From Hafnia psychrotolerans (GTDB taxonomy: Bacteria; Pseudomonadota; Gammaproteobacteria; Enterobacterales; Enterobacteriaceae), in assembly GCF_014639435.1 (NCBI RefSeq), contig NZ_BMFZ01000001.1:1-48646 (forward strand): DNA of 48,646 bases. The letters run 5' to 3'. The translations under genes and the position numbers were made by a program. Positions within the stretch are counted from its first letter, which is position 1, and every line of letters begins with the position of its first letter. The notes under the pieces were generated by a model. The model made no database searches, was not told the origin of the DNA, and worked only from the letters and a program-made list of their open reading frames with translations. Shown piece by piece: positions 27,882-35,336 of this stretch.

Positions 27882-27947
27882 TATTTATCATTCAAGTATA
27901 CGATTGACTCATTAATTGGCTCACCATAGAAAAGCGGAGTGGCAGCA

Positions 27948-28682
27948 ATGACCAGTTGGAGCGGGCTGAATACGGCCTATTTTACCGAGGATAAGGACGA
28001 TCACATTTATAACGCGCTGGTGAAATCGATCGTTGAGCATCAGCTTTTACCGGGCAGTAAATTACCGGAAGAAGCGCTGGCGCAAGCGTTTTCCGTCAGC
28101 CGTACCGGCATCCGTCGGGTGCTTCAACGCCTTGCTGCGGTGCAGCTAGTCACCTTGCTGCCCAAACGTGGTGCGCATGTCACCACGCCGGACGCCGACG
28201 AATCCCGTGATGTCTTTGCCACGCGAAAAATCCTCGAATGTGCCAATCTTCCGCGCGTTGTCGCGCACTGCCAGTCGCCGCATAGGGTGGCATTACAACA
28301 GCTGGTGGAGCAGGAAAAACGCGCGCATGAAGAAAGAAACGGCGCGGCGGCCATCCGCCTTTCTGCCGCATTTCACGTCCAGTTACAGGCCATTTCCGGT
28401 AATAAAGTACTGACCGAAACCGTATCGCAGCTCACGTTACGTTCCTCTCTCGCGATTGCCGCCTGGGGCGCACCGTGGCAGCAGGGCTGCCGTTGTACTG
28501 ACCATGATGACTTACTCGAACTGCTGAAAAATCGTGATACCGACGGTTTGGTCGACAGTATGGCGCATCATTTTGACCATATCCTCGCTAGCCTGCGCTT
28601 TGAACCGCACCGCAGCGAAACGCCGGACTTTATGCAACTCTTTGCCGTGCACTCGGCTCAAATGAATAAGGAGCCGGGTTAA
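27948..28682 (+). CDS. hpxS: GntR-family (FCD) regulator of the allantoin genes, HpxS-like
   Basis: A 244-residue FadR-type regulator. The winged helix-turn-helix lies at about 20-80 (YNALVKSIVEHQLLPGSKLPEEALAQAFSVSRTGIRRVLQRLAAVQLV, then KRGAHVTTP). The FCD effector domain follows, with metal-ligand type histidines (FHVQLQAISGN, DHDDLLELL, HHFDHILASL). ATG 27948 is eight bases after GGAG; a GTG at 27939 is possible. It overlaps the racemase gene (TAATG) and shares the hpxS-hpxA-hpxB order of Klebsiella, so it likely controls that operon and the permease. Effector not shown by sequence; allantoin or a derivative is inference. Confidence 0.82.
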   Translation: MTSWSGLNTAYFTEDKDDHIYNALVKSIVEHQLLPGSKLPEEALAQAFSVSRTGIRRVLQRLAAVQLVTLLPKRGAHVTTPDADESRDVFATRKILECANLPRVVAHCQSPHRVALQQLVEQEKRAHEERNGAAAIRLSAAFHVQLQAISGNKVLTETVSQLTLRSSLAIAAWGAPWQQGCRCTDHDDLLELLKNRDTDGLVDSMAHHFDHILASLRFEPHRSETPDFMQLFAVHSAQMNKEPG

Positions 28683-29449
28683 TGTCAACAAGCTCGCCAT
28701 CACTTTGTATACAATTGATCAATCCTAATACGAGTTTTGCAATGACCGAATTAATGGCGGTGACCGCCCGCCAGGTCGCCGCATCGGGTACGGAGATTCT
28801 GGCTGTCTGCCCGAGCGAGGGTGCGCCATCCATTGAAGGGCATTTTGATGAAGCCATCGCCGCGATGGGGGTTTTGCAACAAGTGAAAGCCGGGCGCGAT
28901 GTTGGCGTCGATGGCCACATTATTGCTTGTTTTGGCGATCCGGGTTTGCTGGCAGCACGCGAACTGGCGCGTGCGCCAGTGGTCGGTATTGCCGAAGCGG
29001 CTATGCACATGGCGACGATGCTGGCGACGCAGTTTTCCATCGTAACGACCTTACCGCGCACGCTGGTTATCGCGCGACATTTACTGCATCAGTATGGCTT
29101 TGAGCGCCACTGTGCGGCGCTACACGCGATCGACCTGCCGGTGTTATCGCTGGAGGACGGCAGTGGCCTGGCACAGCAGAAAGTGCGTGAGCAGTGTATT
29201 GCGGCGAAGCGATCCGATGGCAGTGGGGCGATCGTCCTCGGATGCGGCGGCATGGCAGATCTGGCGCATGAGTTGACGCTGGAACTGGGGATCCCGGTGA
29301 TCGACGGCGTCAGCGCAGCGGTCAAAATGATCGAGGCGCTTGCGGCATTACGGCTGACGACCAGTAAACATGGCGACTTAGATTATCCGATTGAGAAAAC
29401 ACTCTCAGGGCGTTTTAAGGGGTTGAACACGAGGGATCTCAATGTCTGA
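28682..29449 (+). CDS. hpxA: Allantoin (hydantoin) racemase, Asp/Glu racemase superfamily
   Basis: A 255-residue enzyme that would interconvert R- and S-allantoin so that a stereospecific allantoinase can use both. It begins LCIQLINPNTSFAMTELM, typical of hydantoin racemases, and has the two catalytic cysteines of the family at Cys83 (ACFGDPG) and Cys188 (LGCGGM). ATG 28682 overlaps the regulator's stop and its end overlaps the allantoinase by eight bases, so the three genes are one operon. A TTGTATACAA palindrome is embedded in codons 8-11. Confidence 0.88.
   Translation: MSTSSPSLCIQLINPNTSFAMTELMAVTARQVAASGTEILAVCPSEGAPSIEGHFDEAIAAMGVLQQVKAGRDVGVDGHIIACFGDPGLLAARELARAPVVGIAEAAMHMATMLATQFSIVTTLPRTLVIARHLLHQYGFERHCAALHAIDLPVLSLEDGSGLAQQKVREQCIAAKRSDGSGAIVLGCGGMADLAHELTLELGIPVIDGVSAAVKMIEALAALRLTTSKHGDLDYPIEKTLSGRFKGLNTRDLNV
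28705..28714. promoter_or_regulatory. Second TTGTATACAA palindrome, inside hpxA
   Basis: An exact copy of the candidate operator at 27872-27881, located 23 bases into the racemase coding sequence. It might act as a downstream repressor or roadblock site for the GntR protein. It could also be chance. Confidence 0.35.
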
Positions 29450-30386
29450 TATTGATTACCGTTTCACTGAGAACTACCCGCGTGACTTAATCGGTTACGC
29501 CGGTCGCCCGCCACACGCCAACTGGCCGGGCAACGCGCGCATTGCACTGCAATTCGTCCTTAACTATGAAGAGGGCGCTGAGAATAACGTTCTGCATGGC
29601 GACGCTGGGTCCGAGCAATTTCTGTCAGATATCATCGGTGCAGCGAGTTTCCCCGACCGCCATATGTCAATGGATTCCCTCTACGAATATGGTTCACGCG
29701 CCGGTTTCTGGCGCATTCATAATGAGTTTAAAAAGCGCAATTTACCGCTGTCTATATTCGGTGTCGCCATGGCGCTGGCGCGTAATCCTGAGATCGTCAG
29801 TGCCATAAAAGCTGCCGACTACGACGTGGTCAGCCACGGCTGGCGCTGGATACACTATCAGGACATGAGCAAGGCGCAGGAAGCGGATCACATGCAAAAA
29901 GCGGTCGCGGTTCTAAAAGACCTGTTCGGCAAAGCGCCGCTTGGCTGGTACACCGGTCGAGACAGCCCGAACACCCGTCAACTGGTGGTTGAATCTGGCG
30001 AATTCCAATACGACAGTGACTACTATGGCGACGACCTGCCGTTCTGGACACCGGTCAAACTCGACAGTGGCCAGGTGAAACAGCATTTGGTCATACCTTA
30101 TTCGCTGGAGACCAACGACATGCGCTTCGCTTCGCCGCAAGGCTTCAACAGTGGTGAGCAGTTCTACACTTACCTGAAAGACAGTTTTGACGTCTTATAT
30201 GAAGAGGGCGAAACCAGCCCCAAAATGATGTCGATAGGCATGCACTGCCGGATTCTGGGGCGTCCGGGACGTTTTCGGGCTTTACAGAGGTTTTTGGATT
30301 ACATCGGGGGACATGACAGGGTGTGGGTATGTAAGCGGCAGGAAATAGCGGATCATTGGATTAGGCAGCATCCTGCTGAGCGGTAA
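29442..30386 (+). CDS. puuE: PuuE-type allantoinase (polysaccharide deacetylase fold)
   Basis: A 314-residue enzyme hydrolysing allantoin to allantoate. It is of the cofactor-independent PuuE type (called HpxB in Klebsiella), not the metallo-dihydroorotase type AllB. Family signatures: YPRDLIGYAGRPPHANWPGNARIALQFVLNYEEGAE, SLYEYGSRAGFWRI, SHGWRWIHYQDM, GWYTGRDSPNTRQLVVE and SIGMHCRILGRPGR. ATG 29442 is within the end of the racemase gene with AGGG upstream. Last gene of the operon; the repeat element at 30416 starts 29 bp after its stop. Confidence 0.94.
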   Translation: MSDIDYRFTENYPRDLIGYAGRPPHANWPGNARIALQFVLNYEEGAENNVLHGDAGSEQFLSDIIGAASFPDRHMSMDSLYEYGSRAGFWRIHNEFKKRNLPLSIFGVAMALARNPEIVSAIKAADYDVVSHGWRWIHYQDMSKAQEADHMQKAVAVLKDLFGKAPLGWYTGRDSPNTRQLVVESGEFQYDSDYYGDDLPFWTPVKLDSGQVKQHLVIPYSLETNDMRFASPQGFNSGEQFYTYLKDSFDVLYEEGETSPKMMSIGMHCRILGRPGRFRALQRFLDYIGGHDRVWVCKRQEIADHWIRQHPAER

Positions 30387-30482
30387 ATGTTTCGGCGTTT
30401 AAGCTCGATTTGATTTTTCAATTTCATCTTTTAAATTTAAATTCAACATCAAATTCAAATTCAAATTCAAATTCAACATCAA

Positions 30483-30724
30483 GACCGTGGGCGTCGGCCC
30501 ACACCGACCAGAGACCCGCAGTCGCGCGGGCCTCTGGACTCCGCGCTTTTTTATGCAACACCGGCAGCTGCGCGGGTCACCATGGCCGTGTTTCAGGGAC
30601 CATGACGACAGCCGCAAACGCCGCCGCTGCGCGGTGCTCTCATTACGGGTTACAACCCGCGCAAACTGACGCGCGGTTTTTCACCGCTTATTCGACGTCG
30701 TTTTGAATGCGGCCGAGGCTTTTT
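30483..30724 (+). repeat. 242-bp hairpin-rich unit, copy 1
   Basis: Begins GACCGTGGGCG and ends GCCGAGGCTTTTT. Hairpins seen in order: GTGGGC/GCCCAC; CCAGAG and CCCGC with GCGGG and CTCTGG (about 30509-30538), followed after nine bases by a T6 run; then CGGGTT/AACCCG around 30646-30658. It contains GGTCACCATGGCCGTGTTTCAG-like sequence present in all copies. No sensible protein on either strand. Near-identical copies: 30788-31029, 48072-48313 and 48389-48630, all 242 bp. Confidence 0.85.
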
Positions 30725-30787
30725 CAAATTCAAATTCAACATCAACATCAACATCAACATCAACATCAAACACAAATTCAACATCAA

Positions 30788-31029
30788 GACCGTGGGCGTC
30801 GGCCCACACCGACCAGAGACCCGCAGTCGCGCGGGCCTCTGGACTCCGCGCTTTTTCATGAAACACCGGCAGCTGCGCAGGTCACCATGGCCGTGTTTCA
30901 GTGACCATGACGATAGCCGCAAACTCCGCCGCTGCGCGGTGCTCTCATTGCGGGTTACAACCCTCGCAAACTGACGCGCGGTTTTCCACCGCTTATTCGA
31001 CGTCGTTTTGAATGCGGCCGAGGCTTTTT
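30788..31029 (+). repeat. 242-bp hairpin-rich unit, copy 2
   Basis: Same length as copy 1 with about ten scattered differences. The terminator-like run is TTTTTCATG instead of TTTTTTATG. One arm of the GCGGGTTACAACCCGC hairpin is damaged (CCCTCG). It is followed directly by the long AAATTC array. Confidence 0.85.
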
Positions 31030-31030
31030 C

Positions 31031-31144
31031 AAATTCAAATTCAAATTCAAATTCAAATTCAAATTCAAATTCAAATTCAAATTCAAATTCAAATTCAAAT
31101 TCAAATTCAAATTCAAATTCAAATTCAAATTCAAATTCAAATTC
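31031..31144 (+). repeat. Perfect (AAATTC)19 hexamer array
   Basis: Nineteen uninterrupted copies of AAATTC (114 bp). Shorter arrays of the same hexamer join the other units (two copies after 30725, four after 48314), mixed with five copies of AACATC. Such perfect short tandem repeats change length by slipped-strand mispairing. Read as protein on the minus strand it would give Glu-Phe repeats, which I take to be an artefact. Confidence 0.97.
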
Positions 31145-31149
31145 AAAAA

Positions 31150-31403
31150 AATAGGTTGGGTCTGTTTTTAAAAATGTTGAGGCCGCATTCAAAATATCAC
31201 CGGCAAGTCGGTGGCGAGACAACATCTTTACCGTTGGCTCAAACCCGCAGCCGGGAATCGCGGAGCGATGATATTTTGCGGCTATCGCAGAGATACCTGA
31301 AACACGGCCATGGTGACTTGCGTAGCTGCTGTTTTTAAAAAACGCAGGATTGTTAAGGGCCGCGTTTACGGCCCTTAACCCGGTGTGGGCCGGCGCCCAC
31401 GAC
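31150..31403 (-). repeat. Diverged inverted unit of the repeat family
   Basis: Read on the minus strand this starts GTCGTGGGCGCCGGCCCACACC and keeps the layout of the 242-bp unit: GTGGGC/GCCCAC hairpin, a second hairpin, a T run, the constant GTCACCATGGCCGTGTTTCA (31297-31317) and TTTTGAATGCGGCC near the end (31179-31196). The second hairpin is unrelated in sequence to the others (GTTAAGGGCCG with CGGCCCTTAAC, 31352-31362 with 31369-31379) yet pairs over 11 bp. Much of the rest is too diverged to align by eye. Confidence 0.7.
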
Positions 31404-31458
31404 TTTGATGTTGAATTTGAATTTGAATTTAAAAGATGAAATTGAAAGAAAAGTTTCC

Positions 31459-31476
31459 TCAGCTTTCCAAAGCTGA
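31459..31476 (-). terminator. Possible terminator after hpxZ
   Basis: A TCAGCTTT/AAAGCTGA stem of 8 bp with a 2-nt loop, 17 bp past the hpxZ stop. The minus strand continues with a loose T-rich stretch (CTTTTCTTTC), so termination is plausible but not strong. Confidence 0.4.
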
Positions 31477-31492
31477 ACCGCCAATGGTTCGG

Positions 31493-31876
31493 TCAAACCA
31501 TCAGGCTGACGTGTGCAGCAACAATTTTCCAGCCACTCGGCATCTTCACCCATGTTTGCTGTTGACGCCCCACTTGGTCGCTGCCCGCGCGTCGAAATTC
31601 CGTGCTGGCGACGGCCATGTCATCACCGAAGGTAGTGATAACGGTGTTGACCAGCTCGCGATCGAGGCCGTGCGACGGGCGCGAGGCTCGGAATGCACGG
31701 ATGGCTTCGATGCCGTAAATATTTTCTCCCACGCCATAGCGCACGGTGCGTGGATCGTGCCAGAACAGCTCGTCGAGCACGTTAATGTCATTGCTGATCA
31801 GCGCCTGTTCATAGCGATAAAATGCCGCGTTCATTTCGGCCAGAATGGCCGGACGGTCAATGTTGTCAGTTTTCAT
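31493..31876 (-). CDS. hpxZ: Oxalurate catabolism protein HpxZ (AtzH-like, DUF3225)
   Basis: A 127-residue NTF2-fold protein of the AtzH/DUF3225 family, recognised by MNAAFYRYEQALISNDINVLDELFWHD, VRYGVGENIYGIEAIRAFR and the C-terminal QTWVKMPSGWKIVAAHVS. In Klebsiella hpxZ is the last gene of hpxWXYZ; AtzH, AtzG and AtzE are encoded together for an analogous amidase step in cyanuric acid degradation. The start overlaps the hpxY stop by 11 bases. Its biochemical role is not certain. Confidence 0.88.
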   Translation of the reverse strand: MKTDNIDRPAILAEMNAAFYRYEQALISNDINVLDELFWHDPRTVRYGVGENIYGIEAIRAFRASRPSHGLDRELVNTVITTFGDDMAVASTEFRRAGSDQVGRQQQTWVKMPSGWKIVAAHVSLMV

Positions 31877-33296
31877 TCTGCGTTCTCTGGTTAATTGATG
31901 CCATCACCGGTGAGGTAAGTACCTTCACCAAACCCTGTTGCTCGAGTGCCCAGGCGGCGCGCAGACACAGGTCTTCCCGCCATGGCGGTGCGATCAACTG
32001 TAAGCCTATCGGTAGCCCGCTGGCGGTTATTATAGGCACCGACACCACCGGCAGCCCAAGGAAAGAGATCGGCTGTGTCAACATCCCCATGCTGGCACGG
32101 GTAGGTAGGTCGGTGTCGTTAATTCTAAAGGTTTCCTGCCCGATCAACGTGGCGCTACACGGTGTGGAGGGCGCAATAAGAATATCCCAATGCTCGAACA
32201 GCGGTAAAACTTGCTGCTGAAACTGGTGGCGGAAACGCTGCGCCTGAACATACCACGCCGCGGGGATCATCGCTCCGGCTAATAAGCGTTCTCGCGATAA
32301 TGGCTCAAACTGCTGTGGGATACTGCGTAACAGCGGTAAATACTGGTTGCCGCCTTCGGAGGCGGTGATCAAAAATGCCGCCGAGCGTGCCAGCTCTGCC
32401 TGCGGCATCTCAACTTCCTCTTGTGCTTCCAACGCTTTTGCCACCTGTTGCACGGCGGCTTTGGCATCGGCGTCGCACCACGTAGAGAAATAACCCCCAA
32501 GCATCGCTGTGCGCAAACCCTGCTGGCCGCGAGTCAGGCTGTGGAAGGTTGCGGTGGTGGGTTTATCCGCCTGGAAGGCATCCTGCGGATCAGCGCCCTG
32601 AATGGCATCATAAACGTGTGATAAATCAGCGGCGCAGCGCGCCATCGGGCCGAGATGATCCAGACTGGCAACAAATGGTTGGCTGCCGCTGCGCGAGATA
32701 CGCCCGAAAGTCGGCTTCAGGCCGAGGATGCCGCAGAGTGATGAAGGGACGCGGATCGAACCATTGGTGTCGCTGCCGAGGGCAAAATGTACCAGACCGG
32801 CAGCCACGGCGGCACCCGAACCGCCGGAAGAGCCTCCGGCAATGCGGCTGAGGTCGCGTGGGTTATGCGTCACGCCGTAGTGACTGTTTTCGGTGGTGAA
32901 ACCATACGCGTAAGCGTCCATATTTAGCATGCCGGACAGCATTGCGCCTTGGCTGGTGAGGCGCTGCACTGTCCACGCATCACTTTTAGCCACCGGGTTA
33001 CGGCTGTTGAAACTGGCCCCGGCTAGCGTCACTTCACCGGTTACGTCGATCAGGTTTTTTACCGCATAAGGCACGGCTGCCAGCGGTGGTAAAGGCGCGC
33101 CGCTGGCACGCAGTTGGTCTATTCTCGCCGCTTCACTTTGCATACGTGCGTGGGTGACGTGGGTGAAAGCATTGAGCGTAGGGTCACTTTGTTCGATATT
33201 CTCCAGTGTGGCATTGGCAATTTCGGTCGCTGAGATTTCCCCGCTTTGCAGTGCGTGGTGCAACTGGCTGATGGTCAGATGTTCGGTGGGTTTCAT
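31866..33296 (-). CDS. hpxY: AtzE-family amidohydrolase HpxY
   Basis: A 476-residue amidase-signature enzyme. The Ser-cisSer-Lys triad is complete: Lys80 (PYAVKNLIDV), Ser156 (AGGSSGGSGAAVAAG) and Ser180 (SDTNGSIRVPSSLCG). It belongs to the AtzE group, which works with a small AtzG-like partner, here HpxX encoded immediately upstream with ATGA overlap. In the oxalurate pathway it likely hydrolyses a small ureido or amide compound; the exact substrate is not fixed by sequence. Confidence 0.88.
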   Translation of the reverse strand: MKPTEHLTISQLHHALQSGEISATEIANATLENIEQSDPTLNAFTHVTHARMQSEAARIDQLRASGAPLPPLAAVPYAVKNLIDVTGEVTLAGASFNSRNPVAKSDAWTVQRLTSQGAMLSGMLNMDAYAYGFTTENSHYGVTHNPRDLSRIAGGSSGGSGAAVAAGLVHFALGSDTNGSIRVPSSLCGILGLKPTFGRISRSGSQPFVASLDHLGPMARCAADLSHVYDAIQGADPQDAFQADKPTTATFHSLTRGQQGLRTAMLGGYFSTWCDADAKAAVQQVAKALEAQEEVEMPQAELARSAAFLITASEGGNQYLPLLRSIPQQFEPLSRERLLAGAMIPAAWYVQAQRFRHQFQQQVLPLFEHWDILIAPSTPCSATLIGQETFRINDTDLPTRASMGMLTQPISFLGLPVVSVPIITASGLPIGLQLIAPPWREDLCLRAAWALEQQGLVKVLTSPVMASINQRTQNEN

Positions 33297-33487
33297 GCGC
33301 GATACACCCCGGCAACTTCAAGGCGTGAGTCGAGTGGCAGGTCCATCAGCGGTTGCGCCATCTGTGCAATACGGTTGAAATGTATCAGTACTTCCTGACG
33401 ACGCACGTCGTCGAGTTCCAATGCCAGAACGGATTCCATCTGGTGGACATAGGCAGCCCAGTCGGTCGTTGTTGCAATAGTTTCCAT
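33293..33487 (-). CDS. hpxX: Oxalurate catabolism protein HpxX (AtzG-like, DUF4089)
   Basis: A 64-residue helical protein of the AtzG/DUF4089 type (WAAYVHQMESVLALELDDVRRQEVLIHFNRIAQMAQPLMDLPL). AtzG binds and stabilises the amidase AtzE, so HpxX should be the partner subunit of HpxY. The gene starts 20 bases after hpxW ends and overlaps hpxY by four, which supports stoichiometric co-translation. Confidence 0.85.
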   Translation of the reverse strand: METIATTTDWAAYVHQMESVLALELDDVRRQEVLIHFNRIAQMAQPLMDLPLDSRLEVAGVYRA

Positions 33488-33506
33488 GATTATCCCCTGT
33501 CAAAAA

Positions 33507-35093
33507 TCAGAATCCGGCGGCGCTGCCGTTGCTGCGTGGGTCGAATGCGCCTTCGAACATACCGTTAGTGTGACGCACCACCGCCCCGGCATGGCCGACC
33601 GCCTCACTGAAATCAGGCAGCATTTCAACGTCGTGTCCGCGTTGACGCAGCCCGGCTAGCGTGGCGTGGGAGAAACGATCTTCAAGTTTTAACGAGTCTG
33701 ATGTTTCGCCCCAGGTGCGGCCTAGCAACCAGCGCGGGCCGCTGATAGCTTGTTGTAGCGATTGGCCCTGCACCACATGGCGGATAAAAACAGCCGCCTG
33801 CGTTTGCGGTTGACCGTCGCCGCCCATCGAGCCGTACACCATTGTACGGCCATCATATAAACGGGCCGCCGCCGGGTTGAGCGTGTGGAACGGCTGTTTG
33901 CCCGGTTTGAGTGCCAGCAGATGGTTGGCATCAAGGCTGAATGACGCGCCACGGTTTTGCCATAACACGCCACTGCCTGGTAGTACCACGCCGCTGCCAA
34001 ATTCATGATAGATGCTTTGAATAAATGACACCGCCAGCCCGCTGCTGTCCATCACACCCATCCAGACCGTATCACCGGGTCCCTTGCCCTTGCCCCAGTC
34101 AGCGGCGCGGTGTGGATTGATCCGGGTAGCGAGGACATCGAGGTAGTCCGGATCGAGCAGACTCTGAGCCTCCTGGGTCATCATTTTGGGATCAGTAATA
34201 AAGCGGTCGCGCAGCCCGAATGCCAGCTTGGTGGCTTCCACAATGCTGTGGATAGTCGCGCCTTCGTCCATCGTTGCCAGCGGCAGGCGGTCGGTCAGTC
34301 CGAGGATCGCCAGTGATACCAGACCTTGTGTCGGCGGTGTCAGGTTAAAAACTTCCCCTTTGCTGTGTTTAAGGCGCAGAGGCACACGCCTCTGCGGTTG
34401 GTAAGCCGCCAGATCGGCGCGGGTCACCGGCATACCGAGTTTTTCCATGTCGGCGGCCATATTGTCAGCCAGTTCGCCACGGTAAAAGCTGTCCAGTCCG
34501 TCCTCACACAAAATGGAGAGCGTGGAGGCCAATTGCGGCTGGGTGAAACGCTGGCCGGTGCGCGGTGCTTCACCGTTCGGCAGAAATACGTCGGCGAAGG
34601 AAGGGATGTTTTTCAGCTCGTGCTGCTTGGCGCGAGTGGCGGCCTCTTGCGATGCAGTGACCGGAATGCCGTCGGCGGCGTAGCGGATAGCATCTCGCAG
34701 CAGACGCGAGAGCGGTTTTTGATCGCCGCCTAATTCCGCAGAGAGACTGAGCGCTTCCTGCCAGCCGCCTACCGTGCCAGCGACGGTCAGCGCAGCTTTC
34801 GGGCCTCGGTACGGAATATGGCTTTCACCGGCATAGAAATCCAGCGTCGCGTGGGTGCCCGCGGCACCGCTGGCGTCAATGGCCACCGGATCGCCTTGCG
34901 GCGGGACAATCAGCCAGAAGCCATCACCGCCGAGACCGTTCATGTGCGGATAAACGACGGCAATCGTGGCAGCCGCCGCCACCATCGCTTCGATGGCATT
35001 TCCACCTTCGCGGAGTACCGCGAGTGCGCTTTGGCTGGCGAGGTGATGAGGGGTAACCGCCATACCGAGTGGGGAACTATTGCTGTTGATCAT
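33507..35093 (-). CDS. hpxW: Oxamate amidohydrolase HpxW (gamma-glutamyltransferase-like Ntn hydrolase)
   Basis: A 528-residue N-terminal-nucleophile hydrolase that converts oxamate to oxalate and ammonia in Klebsiella. The precursor self-cleaves before a Thr; here the site is GPGDTVWMGVMD with Thr342, in the same context as the Klebsiella enzyme. Other family marks: GGNAIEAMVAAAATIAVVYPHMNGLGGDGFW and the C-terminal YGSMGGDGQPQTQAAV. ATG 35093 has AAGG at good spacing; the longer frame to 35132 lacks one. First gene of hpxWXYZ, with a sigma-54 promoter candidate about 70 bp upstream. Confidence 0.9.
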   Translation of the reverse strand: MINSNSSPLGMAVTPHHLASQSALAVLREGGNAIEAMVAAAATIAVVYPHMNGLGGDGFWLIVPPQGDPVAIDASGAAGTHATLDFYAGESHIPYRGPKAALTVAGTVGGWQEALSLSAELGGDQKPLSRLLRDAIRYAADGIPVTASQEAATRAKQHELKNIPSFADVFLPNGEAPRTGQRFTQPQLASTLSILCEDGLDSFYRGELADNMAADMEKLGMPVTRADLAAYQPQRRVPLRLKHSKGEVFNLTPPTQGLVSLAILGLTDRLPLATMDEGATIHSIVEATKLAFGLRDRFITDPKMMTQEAQSLLDPDYLDVLATRINPHRAADWGKGKGPGDTVWMGVMDSSGLAVSFIQSIYHEFGSGVVLPGSGVLWQNRGASFSLDANHLLALKPGKQPFHTLNPAAARLYDGRTMVYGSMGGDGQPQTQAAVFIRHVVQGQSLQQAISGPRWLLGRTWGETSDSLKLEDRFSHATLAGLRQRGHDVEMLPDFSEAVGHAGAVVRHTNGMFEGAFDPRSNGSAAGF

Positions 35094-35161
35094 GTGGATG
35101 CCTTTTTCTTGTGGCGACGTGTGCAGGGGCACATCTTATGGCTGTCTTTGTCCTAAGAGTA

Positions 35162-35177
35162 AGCAAGAGGTGTTCCA
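35162..35177 (-). promoter_or_regulatory. Sigma-54 promoter candidate for hpxWXYZ
   Basis: The minus strand reads TGGAACACCTCTTGCT: GG and GC are ten bases apart, with only one departure from the TGGCAC-N5-TTGC consensus. It faces hpxW, whose start is 69 bp away. Agrees with nitrogen control of purine catabolism in Klebsiella. Confidence 0.7.
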
Positions 35178-35268
35178 CATCGGTGGGAAGTGAGTAATTT
35201 CGCTTGTATTCACCGCACGAATGCGTGATATGTTGCGCTGAAACATCCGTTACAGATACCCGTGATGT

Positions 35269-35309
35269 TTCGAGTTGCAGATATGCTGGCTGCTTTCCTG
35301 CAATTCGAA
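35269..35309. repeat. TTCGAGTTGCAG inverted-repeat element
   Basis: TTCGAGTTGCAG (35269-35280) and CTGCAATTCGAA (35298-35309) form a 12-bp stem with one mismatch around GCTGGCTGCTTTC. It resembles the element at 43934-44043 (both have TGGCTGC and TTTCCT) and interspersed repeats that I recall from Serratia and Yersinia relatives. It lies just before hpxU. Confidence 0.6.
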
Positions 35310-35336
35310 CTATGCAAGTTAGGGATAGGGGAAGAC

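Larger units (their letters stand above)
30416..31447. mobile_element. Composite repeat element with 22-bp terminal inverted repeats
   Basis: A 1,032-bp non-coding element between the convergent puuE and hpxZ genes. Its ends, 30416-30437 and 31426-31447, are perfect 22-bp inverted repeats (left end begins TTTCAATTTCATCTTTTAAA). Inside are, in order: hexamer repeats of AAATTC and AACATC, a 242-bp GC-rich unit, a 63-bp hexamer spacer, a second 242-bp unit, 19 copies of AAATTC, and a diverged unit in inverted orientation. No transposase, no flanking target duplication that I can see. It could be a miniature mobile element, a structural RNA locus or a bacterial repeat of the ERIC/BIME kind. No family name is known to me. 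Confidence 0.7.

Noticed and set aside
30650-31225. A 191-codon minus-strand frame with long Glu-Phe repeats, and similar frames at 48018-48467
   Set aside because: The repeat arises because a 6-bp repeat never breaks frame. The flanking translations are basic, low-complexity and without ribosome sites, and variation between copies tracks hairpins and loops, not codon positions.
30416-31447. CRISPR array
   Set aside because: Repeats are 242 bp or 6 bp, not 25-40 bp with unique spacers; no cas genes are near.
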